The notes beneath the pieces were generated by a model. That model saw nothing but the letters and a program-made list of their open reading frames with translations, did no database searches and was not told the DNA's origin. A stretch of DNA of 64,000 nt, from contig NC_135251.1 of NCBI RefSeq assembly GCF_964204865.1, positions 31,224,943-31,288,942 on the forward strand. Reading direction: 5' to 3'. Position numbers and translations under genes: made by a program. Every line of letters starts with the position of its first letter. The stretch's first letter is position 1. This document shows positions 45,429 to 58,283 of the stretch, piece by piece. This DNA comes from Styela clava (taxonomy: Eukaryota > Chordata > Ascidiacea > Stolidobranchia > Styelidae).

Positions 45429-48304
45429 TTAACTCTGAATCCCCAGAACGATGCTACTCTCTCACCCTGTCCTCCCACGGCGTAGCATCGATTTGACGCG
45501 TTAAAAAATTGTAATATCCTTAATTTCAAATCAAAATAACTTCTTAACCATTAGATATCAGATGATCTGTAATATGTCAAATAAAAGCTTATCTAGTCTT
45601 TTATTTTTAACTGCCATTATTTTTCACGAGATGTTTTGATGAGATGTGTAAGCCTATTTTTAGCCCCATCTACTATTTGTTTGTATTTTGGTAATATTTA
45701 ATACATTTTTTAGAAATGTATCATCAATATAAGTAAAATTTTGAAAGGTATACAAAATTACCTTTCGGAGAATATACGGATGACTTTCTTAACATACGCA
45801 TAACTCATTTTATTGCAGAATTTGTACTATCGATTCAAATGGTTTGCGAACAAAATTGATCAACTATTTTGACGCCAAGTTTGCTTAACGACGCAAAGGG
45901 CGACGACGACATGGTCGTGATTACGTTCAAGCGACATTTCGTGCGTAACGCTTTGCGTGAGGTAGATTGCGCAACTGCACATCTGGTCGTTCACAGCTTG
46001 AGTTCAGATTGTATCATCATTGCATCAGTATCATATCCACGGCCGCAGATAAAACCCTTATATTCAGACGAATCTTGATCGAACATAGTAAAATTGCTAG
46101 AATATAAAGGCCATTTTATATACGTTTATTATTTGAACATGGAACGAAAATAAATGGACAAAGTGTAATATTTGATCCTTATGCATTTATGAGGTTCCGC
46201 CGGAAACATCAAGGCTAATTATTCACCGTTGGATATCATGAAAATTGAATAAAAAAAAACTGATAACGGGAACGCGGAAGACATGGTGGCACCAGTAGCT
46301 CACCTGGTCAGTGTTTTAAATTTTGCGGCCTCATTAGATTTTCGAAATTACTGCATATACGCTACATTCTTGATATCTCTATATTTACTATGGATTTTAA
46401 ACGAAAGCTTTGTCCAGATGAAATATTGGATAGTATTAATCTATCGGAGAAGAAAATATGGCACAATAAATCTCAGCAATGGCGCTAAACAATGCATTCA
46501 TCGATATGTTCCATCATTCCGTTTTAGAAATCCTTATTTTTGCTATTCGTATTTTTCATATCTTTATGCAATTAAAACGGCAATAACACTGTGTATTGTG
46601 TGTTTTAATCGAACAGATTTTGGTGCTGGATGTAATGCGTAAATTTCCCCGTGTATCGTTTACAAGTCGTTCGGTTAAGGTCGTTTTTAAGGTGAATTCA
46701 ACACTGAAAAGGAGAACCTTACATGATTTTGATTGGACAACTATCAGGAACCGGTCGAAATCTTCAGTCGCCATAGAACAGATGGCAACTTCAATAACTC
46801 CACAGGATTCCTCTACCCGGATTCAACATGAAACAATGGACTGATTCAATAACTAGCACACCATTCTAATTTCATCACCATGCTTAAATAATCAGACAAA
46901 GAAACAAAATTTAAATGTAGCAAACAATAGGGACAATGATCACTGTTAAAGTAGCATGTTGCTTTATTCAACTTCATTCCATTATTCTCGCCCAGCACCA
47001 AATTAAACAATCTCAATCCTTTCTTTATTCTAGGATATCATATTATTCAATTATATTATTGTTTTTATTTTATTATCAGCACTAAATCGAACAATCCTAA
47101 CCCTTTCTTCATCACAGGATATCATATTTTATTATTATTTTAATTCAATTTGGAAATTCCATGACATGGCAAAATGATATTCTTTATAATTTATTGTTCT
47201 CTATTTCAATATACTTTTATACCTTTGAATTGTCTGGCTGAAATGTGATCATGATAGGTTTTATGGAAATGCAACCTGAATATCCTTTTTTTGAATCCTG
47301 ATCTTTTTTAGCGGTATTCAGAACTATAAAATACAAAGTTCCTTAAAAAGCGTATAACTTGACAGAACTTATTACATTGCATTTCCCCAAGCCTGGAAGG
47401 AACGCATTTTTGCTAGATTAGTTATTTATTACTTAAGACACTCACCCTTGAGTGGTACTTACCATATATGCACATTCTCCTATAAAGTTGACTATTTCTC
47501 CCATTTATAGTATGTGGTATCATTATTCGAGGGTGCTATATGTCCAAATTTTATTCTAATGTATATATATATATATATTATGTATTATATTTCATGTTGT
47601 ATTGTCTCTATTTATTGATGTTGTCTTGTCCTACCAACTTCTTTGTACAAACAGTTGGGCATACTCCACCGTTACCCATGTTGCCTAATCCACCCTCCTC
47701 GCACAACTGTCTGTATGAAGGACCATATTATACTTATTCGATTTATTGCATTTTATGCTTATCATAAGGGGTGTATGCCGCACGTTCATGTGTTTTAGGC
47801 CAGTATGGTCTTGTGTATACATCCCGTCTTCAATGTTGATATTTACTAACTCCTGTGTTTTTGCTTTTACGAGACGAATAAACATACATACATACATACA
47901 TACATACAGTCGCTTCACGAGTACGAACTTAATTAAGTAAATGACGTTACGAGCATGCGAGGAAAAGTGTTTCTCGTATGAAACGTAAACGTGCTACGTG
48001 CCAACGTAATTGCTTAACGTCGCTGCGTAACGGCGTAAATGTGTTAAGTCGTTATTTACGTCACCTTGACGTCGCCTCGATCTTGCGACAAACAAAATCA
48101 CGAATAAATATGCTTCTAAAATTTGAATGGTGCAACATAAATTCAATCTAATGGTATCACTGGAAAGCTACCTTCAAACTCTACAAATTTTGTCGATAAT
48201 GTACCAGGTTTAATCAAAAACAAATTGAAGCTAAAGCGGCTTTCAGCGTCAGAAGACTTTCTCGGGAAAGCCGCTATAGCGGCTTTCAGGGTTCAAAGAG
48301 TTAA
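45429..48304 (+). mobile_element. TTAA-flanked DNA element, copy B, with a LINE insertion
   Basis: Left boundary TTAA 45429-45432 then CTCTGAATCCCCAGAACG; right boundary GGTTCAAAGAG then TTAA 48301-48304. Closely similar to copy A (5041-6825) but inverted. The interval about 46675-47907 is an added LINE 3' fragment. Both flanks are SINE sequence. The frame 45869-46078 has the same translation as its counterpart in copy A. No transposase recognised. Confidence 0.8.
46675..47907 (+). mobile_element. LINE fragment with (CATA)n tail, copy b
   Basis: Interrupts copy B of the TTAA element (copy A reads ACAAGTCGT directly followed by AGGTTCGCTTCACGAG). The first 170 bp encode RRTLHDFDWTTIRNRSKSS, resembling the linker between endonuclease and RT in non-LTR elements. 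The RT is missing. The remaining sequence is the 3' family also seen at 26915 and 49395, ending ACGAGACGAATAAACATA followed by CATA repeats. No clean target duplication. Confidence 0.7.
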
Positions 48305-48545
48305 GTGCAAGATGATTGCTGGACTCCTTGCCGCCGTTGGGTGGTTTACGTAACCGCTTGTCGGCTACGACTTTCTCCGTCATCAAGTCCATGATTCCGA
48401 AAACAAATAACTGGCCAACTAATCCCATACCCGACATGGACTGGTAACCGGACGAGAAACCGTGGTTCGCCATATGATTAAGACGGCTTATCGGCTTTTC
48501 TCTCCCCTGGGATAAATAAGTAAATCCTATCCCATCCTAATTTAT
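48303..48545 (+). mobile_element. 3' part of a SINE, right of the TTAA element
   Basis: Matches the body and tail of the 33976-34326 SINE: GATTGCTGGACTCCTTGCCG, AACTAATCCCATACCCGACA, GGCTTATCGGCTTTTCTCTC and the tail AAATCCTATCCCATCC. Together with 45372-45428 it accounts for most of a SINE; about 45 bp around the B box are missing. Confidence 0.8.
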
Positions 48546-49394
48546 GCCGCCGCTCAGACACTTCTTTCGCTCAAACAGATATTCTAGCGTGGTTGTAAAC
48601 ATTGCCTCTTTTTAGTAGTTTTGCGTGTTATTTGTCAGTTTTTAGTTGTGTTTCCAAAAAATAGTTGTAAATCAAATAAATTATTTGTTGATGTGTTTTC
48701 TGAGGACCTTTAGCTTAGTCACAATAATAAAAAATTGATACCGCAAATTCTGCGATAGACTAGCATAAAAGTTAGCTATCAGTACCTATAAGCGGCACGT
48801 GGTTTATTGTTTTTAATAAAATAGATAGTTTTCAACATTTGAGCCAGTTTCTAAGCGCTAAATCGACAAAACACTTAAAATCAGCGTTGAAAATTTTGCA
48901 ATGATGAAGTATAATGGGAATTTTTCATGGGTCAAAGGTCGGGGAAACGTCCATCCCAAAGCTATCACGGGGATCTGCTCAATGAACCTAATCGTCAGAT
49001 TTAAGCAACCAATCATCGACGGTCAAGAGGCCCTTTAAAATTTAAGCCATGTGAAACCAAAGTGACTATAAACTGTAGTCACTTTGTGTCAAACATAGCG
49101 GATCGGTCCGCATTTTGCCTATTCAGCTACCGGTATTGTAGAATTGCTAAACTGCCGTAAGACTTCGATCATGTTCAATATCTGAATACCGAATACCAGA
49201 ACCGGTACGGTACCAGTAGTCCACAGTACGGTGTGTTAGATGCAGTAGATGGGGTGTTCTGTTAAGTCTGTACTGCTGTACGGTAAGTTATAATTTCCAT
49301 TGTCAAAAAAACTTGCGGAAAATATCAGATTTGAAGGTCAAAAAATGCTCTATACCGATACTGCTACGATGTAGCCTATACACATTTATATTAT
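48546..49394. other. Intergenic sequence with a repeat end
   Basis: Around 48931-48960, CATGGGTCAAAGGTCGGGGAAACGTCC is related to the MITE ends at 22430 and 26488. The rest has no recognised feature. Confidence 0.4.
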
Positions 49395-50618
49395 GGGATA
49401 CCATCACTCAAGAGTTTTGTATTTATGTCCAAATGCTAAATTTTAGTATTATTTATACATGCAGTTTATTTCGTGTTGTGTTATGTTTTATTTATGCATG
49501 TTGTCTTGTCTTACAAATTCCCTTGTACAAACAGCTTTGTATACTCCACCCTTACGGTACCCCTGTTACCACACTCACCCACTCCTTGCACAACTGTCTG
49601 TCTGTATAAGGGACCATATTATATGTATTAGATTTATTTTTAACGTTATATAAAACTTTTCAAAAGGGGGGCATGCCGCACGTTTGTGTTTTAGGCCTGT
49701 ATGGTCTTGTGCATACATCCCGTCTTCAGTAGGGTGGCTTACCCACTTTGCGGCCATGACCTATCTGCGACCATCACCTTCATCGATTAAATTAATGCCG
49801 AAAAAATTAACGAACCGCGCCGATATTTCTCACACGTTATTATCCACTTATCCCTCGTAGCTCTACGAAATTACACTAAAATGCGGCCACAAATAAAAAA
49901 GTTACGATCGAAAACCTGACCGAAGAAAAAAAAAAAGGACCATTTTACCATGTCGCCAACTACCCATTGTTCCTTCAAAAAAGGTTGAAAATCCATACAA
50001 ATATAAGAGATAAAGAGATGAAACTTGGCAAGTGGGTAGAGTTGTGTTTCTTTTAACCATCTTTAAAGTTTCGCGTCTCTACCTTCAAAGGAGGGGGAGT
50101 AGGGGAATGCGCATTTCCAATACGTCAATAATATCTTTGTCAACTAATTTGCGACCACCGTGTTTTTGTCTGTTTAATTGCTGTGATGCGGTGTTTGTTT
50201 ATCATTTGAAGAATATTGTTTGAAATAATCGTGTTTTTAAAATATATGACGGTCAGAAATGCAATTAGAAGCCCATTTTTTCACGCATGGCTGCGTATGC
50301 CCTAGTCTCGACGCAGCAGAAACGATGTTCAAGGCTCGAAATCCGTGGTCGCACACTGGTCGTTCGGTCGCAAATACGTCTTCAGAGTGTCGTACTTTGG
50401 TGGTTTGTATAGCTTTAACCCCTGGTCGTAGAAAGTTAATTCGAAGTTCAGCGTGTAGAATAAATGCCAAAGCACCTACGGTGAAAAAATTAACGGGTTA
50501 GAAATATTGGTTTTTGTTTTATAGCGGTTTGAATGAAATCGTCCGCAGACTGGCTACACCACCCTATTGATAATCTATCTACGCTTTTGTTGCTTTTTAC
50601 GAGACGAATATACATACA
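49395..50618 (+). mobile_element. LINE 3' end, copy c, interrupted
   Basis: 49395-49729 and 50567-50618 match the same 3' family as copies a and b (GTTTTAGGCCTGTATGGTCT, CATCCCGTCTTCA, then GCTTTTTACGAGACGAATAT and CATA units). Between them sits an 833-bp TA-flanked element. Confidence 0.75.
49732..50564. mobile_element. TA-flanked DNA element (833 bp) inside a LINE end
   Basis: Starts GGGTGGCTTACCCACTT and ends GGCTACACCACCC, bounded by TA (49730-49731 and 50565-50566). Removing it restores CCCGTCTTCAG-TA-TTGATAATC, comparable to CCCGTCTTCAATGTTGATATT in copy b. TIRs are short (about 8 bp). Frames at 50259-50501 plus and 50237-50470 minus are mutual shadows. Superfamily uncertain. Confidence 0.7.
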
Positions 50619-50957
50619 TACCCTGATACTGTGATATGGTACCTGTATACCAGGTACCGTAGGTAACGTCTTACCCTATATATTTTCCTGACTCTTTGGA
50701 TTTTGTTTTACATTTGACTTGGAAGTTAGTTAACCTTGCAAAGCCAAAAAGGTGTCACCACGATATGAGGCAAACGCTCGCACAGGAGATAAAAAACAAT
50801 CAAAGTGGAAATCGATGGAAGATTTTCTTATAAAACGAAACACCTCGTTAACAGCGAAAAGTACCGGTACCGTATTCTGTTCGGAATTATTCGAAACCCA
50901 GCCGAAAAGGTATTCGAACACATTGATTTTCGAATACATTCGATTCTTTTTTGACAA
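50619..50957. other. hAT-like debris
   Basis: Contains a GGTACCTGTATACCAGGTACC near-palindrome at about 50638 and ATTCGAA-rich sequence near 50890-50950, like that in other hAT ends. The plus frame 50752-51072 (KKQSKWKSMEDFL) is unassigned. Confidence 0.35.
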
Positions 50958-50959
50958 CC

Positions 50960-51211
50960 CTGTTTCCTGTTTGACATGCAGTGACGGTTTTTGCCAGCCC
51001 TATTTTGACATGCAGTATTTGTATTTTGCCAGCCCTATTTTGACATTGACAATATTTCGCCAACAGGCATGACAGGCATTGACCTTATTTTCATAGTCCT
51101 AATTTGCAAGTAGTGGCCGTATTTCGTCAGCCCTATTTTGACTCAACGATCCTATTTCTCCAGACCTTATTTGACATGCAATAACCGTATTTTGCCAACC
51201 TTATTATGAAT
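50960..51211. repeat. Degenerate minisatellite
   Basis: Irregular units of about 35-45 bp built from 'GCCAGCCCTATTTTGACATGCA' and 'CCGTATTT'. At least six diverged units are visible. Confidence 0.75.
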
Positions 51212-52406
51212 TTTATGCTACCATCTCTATAGCAGTACAGCACACTATCCAAATTCCAAGAATTTCCCTCCATTTGCTGATTTGACTCTATAAAACAAAC
51301 ACTCTATGTGACTCACAAACGAGGGGCGTCTGGGACCACGTCAGATGCGTTATATCACACCATGCTTGTCTCAATAATAATCTAAGTTAATCGCGGCCGT
51401 CACATGACCAAAATTGCTGTTTTTTGCTAAAAACTCTCAAATGCTATGGTAAAATTTTTTTTCCTTTGGTAAATCGGATTATTTTCTTCATTATACTGTA
51501 TTATTACCGATATTGAGGGACAACAATGTACAGACGTAGGCCTATCCCAAAGGAGGGGTGTCCGATCATCTGTAATAAGAGTTTCTCTGAAACGGGACAA
51601 TGTCACTCAATTTGTATAGTGTGCCGTACTGTATAGCCAGATTGCTGTATCCCATACCTACATGCCTGGTTTTTGCATACTCGAGGGAAGCCAGAAGGTG
51701 CATGTTCTCTGTAATCAGTCAGTTTCAATGTTAGAATTTTCGGTCTTAATAGAGACTTTTCGGTCTTTCAGTCTTAATTGACACATTGGCTATGTCATTG
51801 CCAAACCATATAAGCTCGAAAGCTTTTATACAGCAACATACTGTCGCTCCTTCCATCTACACATTGTCTTTTATTCTTCATTCACCATTACAAAAGTTTG
51901 GTTTTTTACTCTTATTCTCTCTTTATAATGTTAAAACTTACATTGAGATAATTATTCACGAAATAGAAGAGCTATATAACTCCCGTATATTTGTAATTTT
52001 ACTTAGTCTCATTTCAATATATTTTTTCTTCTTGTAAAAAAATAGCAGTAGCACCAGTACAAAGATGTCACATTTGGTTTGAAACTAATTAGGAAGAAAT
52101 TTGGCAGATGGCCTTCAACTTTATGCATACTGAACAACTTTATCAATGGCAGAATTTTATTCTAATTTAATAATACCATTGGGTTTCCGCTGTAAAAATA
52201 TACAATACAGATTTTCATATTCAATCTCACTATTCACTGCCACCATTTGAGAATTTGTATTCAATGGAAAATGTGTGGAATATAAAAAAATATACTTACC
52301 GTATGGCGTTTACATGCTAACATTTGTATATCTGAATTTGTTTAAATTTTGATATCACTAACAGGTTTCGTTGTTATTATTTCACTTTAATTTATCTTCG
52401 AATGTG
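51212..52406. promoter_or_regulatory. Region upstream of CDC20
   Basis: No gene recognised. A 3'-splice-like sequence, TTTTGATATCACTAACAG, ends at 52363, 43 bp before the CDC20 ATG, with no coding exon identified upstream. It could belong to a 5' untranslated intron or be a spliced-leader acceptor. Confidence 0.35.
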
Positions 52407-55400
52407 ATGACCTCACAATACGACTTTGAAAATGAAGTCAATAGCTTGCTCAGGCTGGATGCTCCAATTAAAAGTGGACCAATGCCGAGGTGGCAAAGAA
52501 AAAATTTGAATGTGCCAGGTTGCAACTCCAGTGGCAATACAAGGTGAATAATATTTATGTTTACAAAACCAACCAAATGTTATATGTTATTGCACTGCAT
52601 TATACTACGGTACTTATTCTGCATTATTTGTAATATACAACTAATATTTTTGTGTGCAATTATAAATATTCACTTCCAAATTTGACCAGAAACTTAGTTG
52701 GCGAATCATCAAATCAGCAGAACTTTGTAAATTCATTGATTGAAAATGTGAATTCCCTGTGGTCATTTTATTACTATGGATGTATGGCTAAGAATTTTCT
52801 TATACTTGTCTTAAAATTTTTACTTATTAATAAATTAATACAGCATTCCCCTCAGTCCACTGAAGATTTCCAATCATTCGCTGAGTAAAAGCATCATCAA
52901 TTCTCCAAGTTCATTTCTCACACCTAGTTCTGCAAAATGTAAAACTCCTAGAGGTGAAGTATTTTTATTCATATTTTTTGCAGCATATAATGTAAGTTTA
53001 GATTGAGAGCATCAGCATTAGAACAACATTTTTCTTGCCATGAAAACATAATAAACGAACAATCACAACTTGTGTTAGGAGATTTTGAATTAATAAGAAC
53101 AGTCTGGAATATCCATAGTTTGCTCAAATTTCAAAGTGTCTCAAGCAAGGTAGGCCTGCTTGAAATTGACAACTTTTATTAAATCAAGTAATACTTGATA
53201 GCAGCTTTTTTAAATGCCATATTTCATTTATGCTTGGGCATGTCATCGGTCAGTTTCCAAATTAATTTGAAATGAGTTTGCTCTACTTGTTATAATTTAC
53301 AAATTCTGAATTGCTGTATGATTAATAATATAAATGTTGATTCAACATGGATATTTATGGGAGATATGTAGCATAGTTTCAGTAGCAGTATTTGTATATA
53401 CTGCAAATGTACATGTAGAGAAGATGAATTGGCAGAATTGTTTTGATACTCGCAGATCTTTTTATGAGGTTAATTTCCTTACAGCAAAATCGAAAACTCC
53501 GACCAGGGGTTTGAGCCTGAATAAAACTCCGAGTCGGGGAGATCGATATATCCCTAACAGACAAGCAACAAATTTTGAACTTGGTCAATACAAACTTACA
53601 TCCGAAAATGGTATGTTGAATTCTATAAATCAAAATTTTGTAATATTGTAAAGTACTGCTTAAAACCAAAACAGTATTGTATTTTTTTCTGATACCAATT
53701 ACCAATCCAATATCAACAACAATTCCTATATTGATTTTTTTTGGCGTATCTATTTGCTGGTGTTACTGATTTGAAATGGAAAATTGTCGCATAAATGAGA
53801 AATTCTAACGGAAATTGCCACATATGTGAAAAATTCGAACACAAATTTATTTTATTTCTAGTACTCACAAAAATTTATCATCAAGCCCTCTAGAACATTT
53901 TCAAGGTTTGGGCTGAGTGTGCATGACTGCTTCTATATAACCTATTTAACATATTTCAACTGATGTGCATCACTGAAACAACATATGAAACAGATCAGCT
54001 GTATGTATAGTTTTTTGAATTAAAATAGGTTCCTGAGACTGTAGTTTCCTGACCCTATATTTTAGATGTATAACATTTTGTTCCATTCAACATTACATTA
54101 TAATTGATGTGTTCAATATTTCTGTGTCAGATATACCCAGTAATCATGCTGATACTTCAATCTCTGAAGAATATAAGAAATTATTAAAAGAAAATTTGAA
54201 ACAATTACACCAAAGCAGTGCAAATGAAGATAAAATTTTTGCATTCAAAGATAAGCCAATGCACGCGGAAGGTTATCAAAATTCGAGCAAGGTTGGTTAT
54301 TTCTACATTGTAAGAACGATATGTCATATTCTAAAGTGAAATTTTATAATATATATAATCAAATCAGAGTATGGCCCTCATTTGTTTGAATGGTTTAATG
54401 TAGCTTCAATTTAGAATTTTTAAAAATATTATGTCCGAGTTTTGTGCGGATTAGGGCATTTATAGGGTAAAATGGGTTCCTACCTATGAAATTTTCAATC
54501 AAAATTCTTTAGGAGCTGGTATTAATTAGGAAATGGGAAGGCTTTGTCAGATTATGCTATTTTTTCATCTACTCATAAATGTCTAACCATAGCAGCAATG
54601 TCTGTTGTTATCCTTTTCTGTATTCGTGTATACATGTATAAATGTAGGTTTTTTCGCATTCAACATAACTTCCTTAACTTGTTTTCTTTGCAAAACTCCA
54701 TTTTATTATTCATAAAATTACTCTTCAACTTTTAGGTGTTATACAGTTCAACCAAGAAAAATCCAACAAGTAGAAAAAAAAATAGATACATTCCTTCAAC
54801 ATCAGAACAAGTTCTTGATGCTCCTCAGTTGTTGGATGATTATTGTATGTTTTTAATTGTTTTATTATGTATTACAAAGTTGAAATTTAAATGATATTCA
54901 TAAGTCGTTTATTCGAGACTGTTTCATCATATCAGAAGGAAAATAGAGAAAAGCAATAGACACTCAATTGATTCATTCTAATTAGAGATCCTGATAAATT
55001 CTGATAAACAACCAATAACATCAGTCACCATCGGTACAATGATTGGTTATCTGGAATCAAGAAAATCTCAGAACTTTTTTCAAACTAGGGATGTCTGTAT
55101 TCAAATAGTAAACGTATCTGGAATTTTCCTGGAAAAACATTTCGAATATCGTTTAAACTAGATTAACAAAGTCAAAACATTGCTGCTTTAGTGTTTGAAT
55201 CACTTCATTTCGTAATTCGTACCGTGAGTTGAAGGAAAACATGACGTGATACACATACAATTTTGACAGTGCGAGGCCCCCCTCCTTAGGCTTAAAGAGC
55301 TAAAAATTGTGCAACGCTTGGAGCAAAATACTGCTAATAAATTAAGTTTGGGCATTGTGTATTGCTCACCTCACACAAATGAGTTCCGAAATGAAGCGTG

Positions 55401-58283
55401 AACGGGATGGAATAGTGACAGTCTTATAATATAGATACAGGGCCCTCCTCTTCTTATGTCTGTTATAAAAAACTGTGAATGGCATCATTCATTCCTCAAG
55501 TTCCATTCAATAAAAGAAAATGAGACTTGAAACTGTTACCATTATTTTTTTTCACCAAGTTTGACTTACTGAAGCCCGTGCTGAAATTGGAAGAGAGTAC
55601 TGATGACTGATGAGGTATTGTTCTTTAGAATACTAACTTAATTCTGTCAACAGATTTAAATCTCATCGATTGGAGTTCAACAAATATACTTGCTGTGGCT
55701 TTGGGTGAAAGTGTTTATCTATTCAACACAAATACTGGTGACATCCAATTGCTATTAACAATGAATAATCCAGAAGATTACATATGCTCGTTGAGTTGGG
55801 CCACAGATGGACGACACATTGCAGTTGGAACAAGCAATGCTGAAGTTCAGGTACATGCATGTATGATTCCAAATTGTTTAATTTCTAGTTTGCTGTGTTT
55901 TAGTAATTGCTATCAATGTAGTTACATGTGTTTGCTTGAAGTTATATCTAATGTAAGAGTATTTATCCTCTTATTAATAACTTATTCTTTTTATTCAGCT
56001 CTGGGATGTCACTGCTACTAAGCGTCTCCGTAACATGACAGGTCATGCTGCCCGTGTTGGATCTCTCGCTTGGAATGAAGCAATATTAGCCAGGTATCAG
56101 TGTTGATTTTGTAAAAATAGTAAGTGACCAAAAATCAATTACCTTAAACTTTCTGAGAAATTAAAGTCTAATAAGCTAATTTTTTTGAATTTGTTTTCTA
56201 GTTTTGATTAGATTCTTACAACAGTCGAGGAAAATTGATCGGAGTTCAGTTGTTTTTCTAATATTAGTGACTAGTAATTAAAATTCAGTATTTAATTCAG
56301 GATTGATTTGTCACAAACTTTGGTGATATTCTTGCGTATAGCAAACTGATAGTGATATAAATAATAGATATTTGATGCATGTTATTTACACATTAGTGAA
56401 GATAAATTTCCTTGTTTGCATTTTCATTTCTCTAGTGGTTCAAGAGATGGATTCATTCATTTTCATGATGTTCGAATTGCAAATCATTTGGTTCATAGTA
56501 ATCAGGGTCATGCACAGGTAATAAAAAAGTGCTTCATGTATGTAATTTTTTGCATAGGCAGTGGTTTGCACCATGACCTTAATGTCATATTTGGTCATGG
56601 TGTTCTTGACCAAATTGTTCAATTGTTGAACGAGTTGTTTATTTTTTAATCAATGAATGTCAAACTTCAAGTGAAACCTTAACTGCAATATATTCTGGCT
56701 TATGTCATTAAAATCCTGCTTTGAGCAAAATATTGGTTTGTTGTGCAAAAGAAGGAAAGTATATCCTATAATATTGTGGCCTTGCGGAATTGTCATGGTA
56801 TTCCACCTTTATACAGGAAGTGTGTGGGTTGGAATGGTCACCTGACCAAAAATATCTTGCTAGTGGAGGAAATGACAATATGGTTAATGTTTGGGATGAA
56901 AGAGCTATACAACCTCTATATTCATTTTCGGAACACCAGTCTGCTGTGAAGGTTCGTTGTAATTTAAAACTTTTGTCAAATGTGTGGGTGTGGTTCTCGT
57001 TTACCTAGCAAACTACGGCCCGCGATGCTTCACTGAATTATAGTACCAAAACAGCTGTTTCGACGATTATATTCTTTACATAACAGAATTTATTTGAGTG
57101 AGTACCCCATGCAGGCAGTATTTGAATTATCATGATTTCTTACCCAATACTTTGACAAAAGGCATAATAAATTAGAAAAGAGCGGCTAATTTCATGCTAA
57201 AATAGTGGATCATACATGCTGCCATGAACAAAAACTAGTCAAATTTATTACAAGTCGTGAAATATATGTAAATTATGATTTACATAATTTTAACAGGCTA
57301 TTGCATGGTGCCCGTGGCAATCCCATATATTGGCAAGTGGGGGAGGAAGTGCTGATAGGCACATCAGATTCTGGAATTCATATACTGGATCAATGATAAA
57401 TGCAATTGACACAAAGTCACAGGTATTGAGAGTATATTATGAAATTGTATACAAATGGGAAATAAGATTCCATAGGCTGGACAGAAAATTGTGTGCCATG
57501 CACCATACCTCCCGTCAGTCATACTAGGAACAAGTTGATGAGTTGCAGTCTTATAAAATGTACAGTTTTTAAGAGACTCTTCAAATCTTTGTTATGGAGG
57601 TCTTTCTGGTTTTGGTTAATTATACTATATTTTATTCAGGTATGTGCATTGAAATGGTCATCAAACTACAAAGAACTAGTTTCATCCCACGGCTACTCAC
57701 AGAACCAAATCACAATATGGTCATATCCCTCAATGCGACGTGTGCAAGATTTATTGGGTCATAAAGAGCGGGTAATTCCTTTTATACATTTCAACTAATC
57801 TATTACCATTGAAATAGTAATGTGAAGTTCTCGTAATTAAAGATTCATAGTAACCCCAAGTACAGACCACCCAATTCTTCGTTATTGTGAAATTCATTTA
57901 ACGATTCACAATACCGGCAGTACAATTCCGTCATAATTTTTCTGCTCTTCTCTACTTCATTGTTTCTTCTACAATTCTAGCTTATATAGATTTTAACATC
58001 TCATTGGTAGCTTCATTTCTCTTTCCACATGCTTAAATAGGTTTTCTTGCAATCTTGCAGAGAAAAATTATGTGAACAAATATATATATTTATTAAAAAA
58101 TTTCAGGTTTTGTATCTTGCTATGAGTCCTGATGAAACGACTGTATGTTCTGGTGCAGCGGATGAGAGTTTGCGAATGTGGAAATGCTTTGCTCCTGAGG
58201 AGAAATCAAATAAAAAGTCAGTTTTGGAACCAAGTTCAACAAAAGGGAGCAGCAGAGTTGCCGCCTGCATGTCTATTCGTTGA
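52407..58283 (+). CDS. CDC20: Cell-division cycle protein 20 (APC/C co-activator)
   Basis: Activates the anaphase-promoting complex and presents substrates such as securin and cyclin B; target of the spindle checkpoint. Exons: 52407-52543, 52856-52953, 53485-53610, 54131-54291, 54736-54844, 55654-55850, 55999-56093, 56436-56517, 56817-56951, 57297-57422, 57640-57771, 58107-58283. All junctions are GT..AG and in phase; 524 residues (human 499). Visible: LLRLDAPIKSGPMPRWQRK at the N-terminus, C-box DRYIPNR (98-104), MIM-like KIFAFKDKPMHAEGYQN, a NRYIPS segment (190-195), seven WD40 repeats (about 205-490; DYYLNLIDWSS, GTSNAEVQLWDV, GHAARVGSLAWN, VCGLEWSPDQKYLASGGNDN, ILASGGGSADRHIRFWN, ELVSSHGYSQNQITIWSYP) and the C-terminal Ile-Arg. 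Loss of Cys in the CRY-type motif and no clear KEN box are differences from vertebrates. The alternative, FZR1/CDH1, is disfavoured by the N-terminus. Confidence 0.96.

Noticed and set aside
57001..57060. hAT-like CAAACTACGGCCCGCGATGC in a CDC20 intron
   Set aside because: No terminus, partner or target duplication; too little to call.
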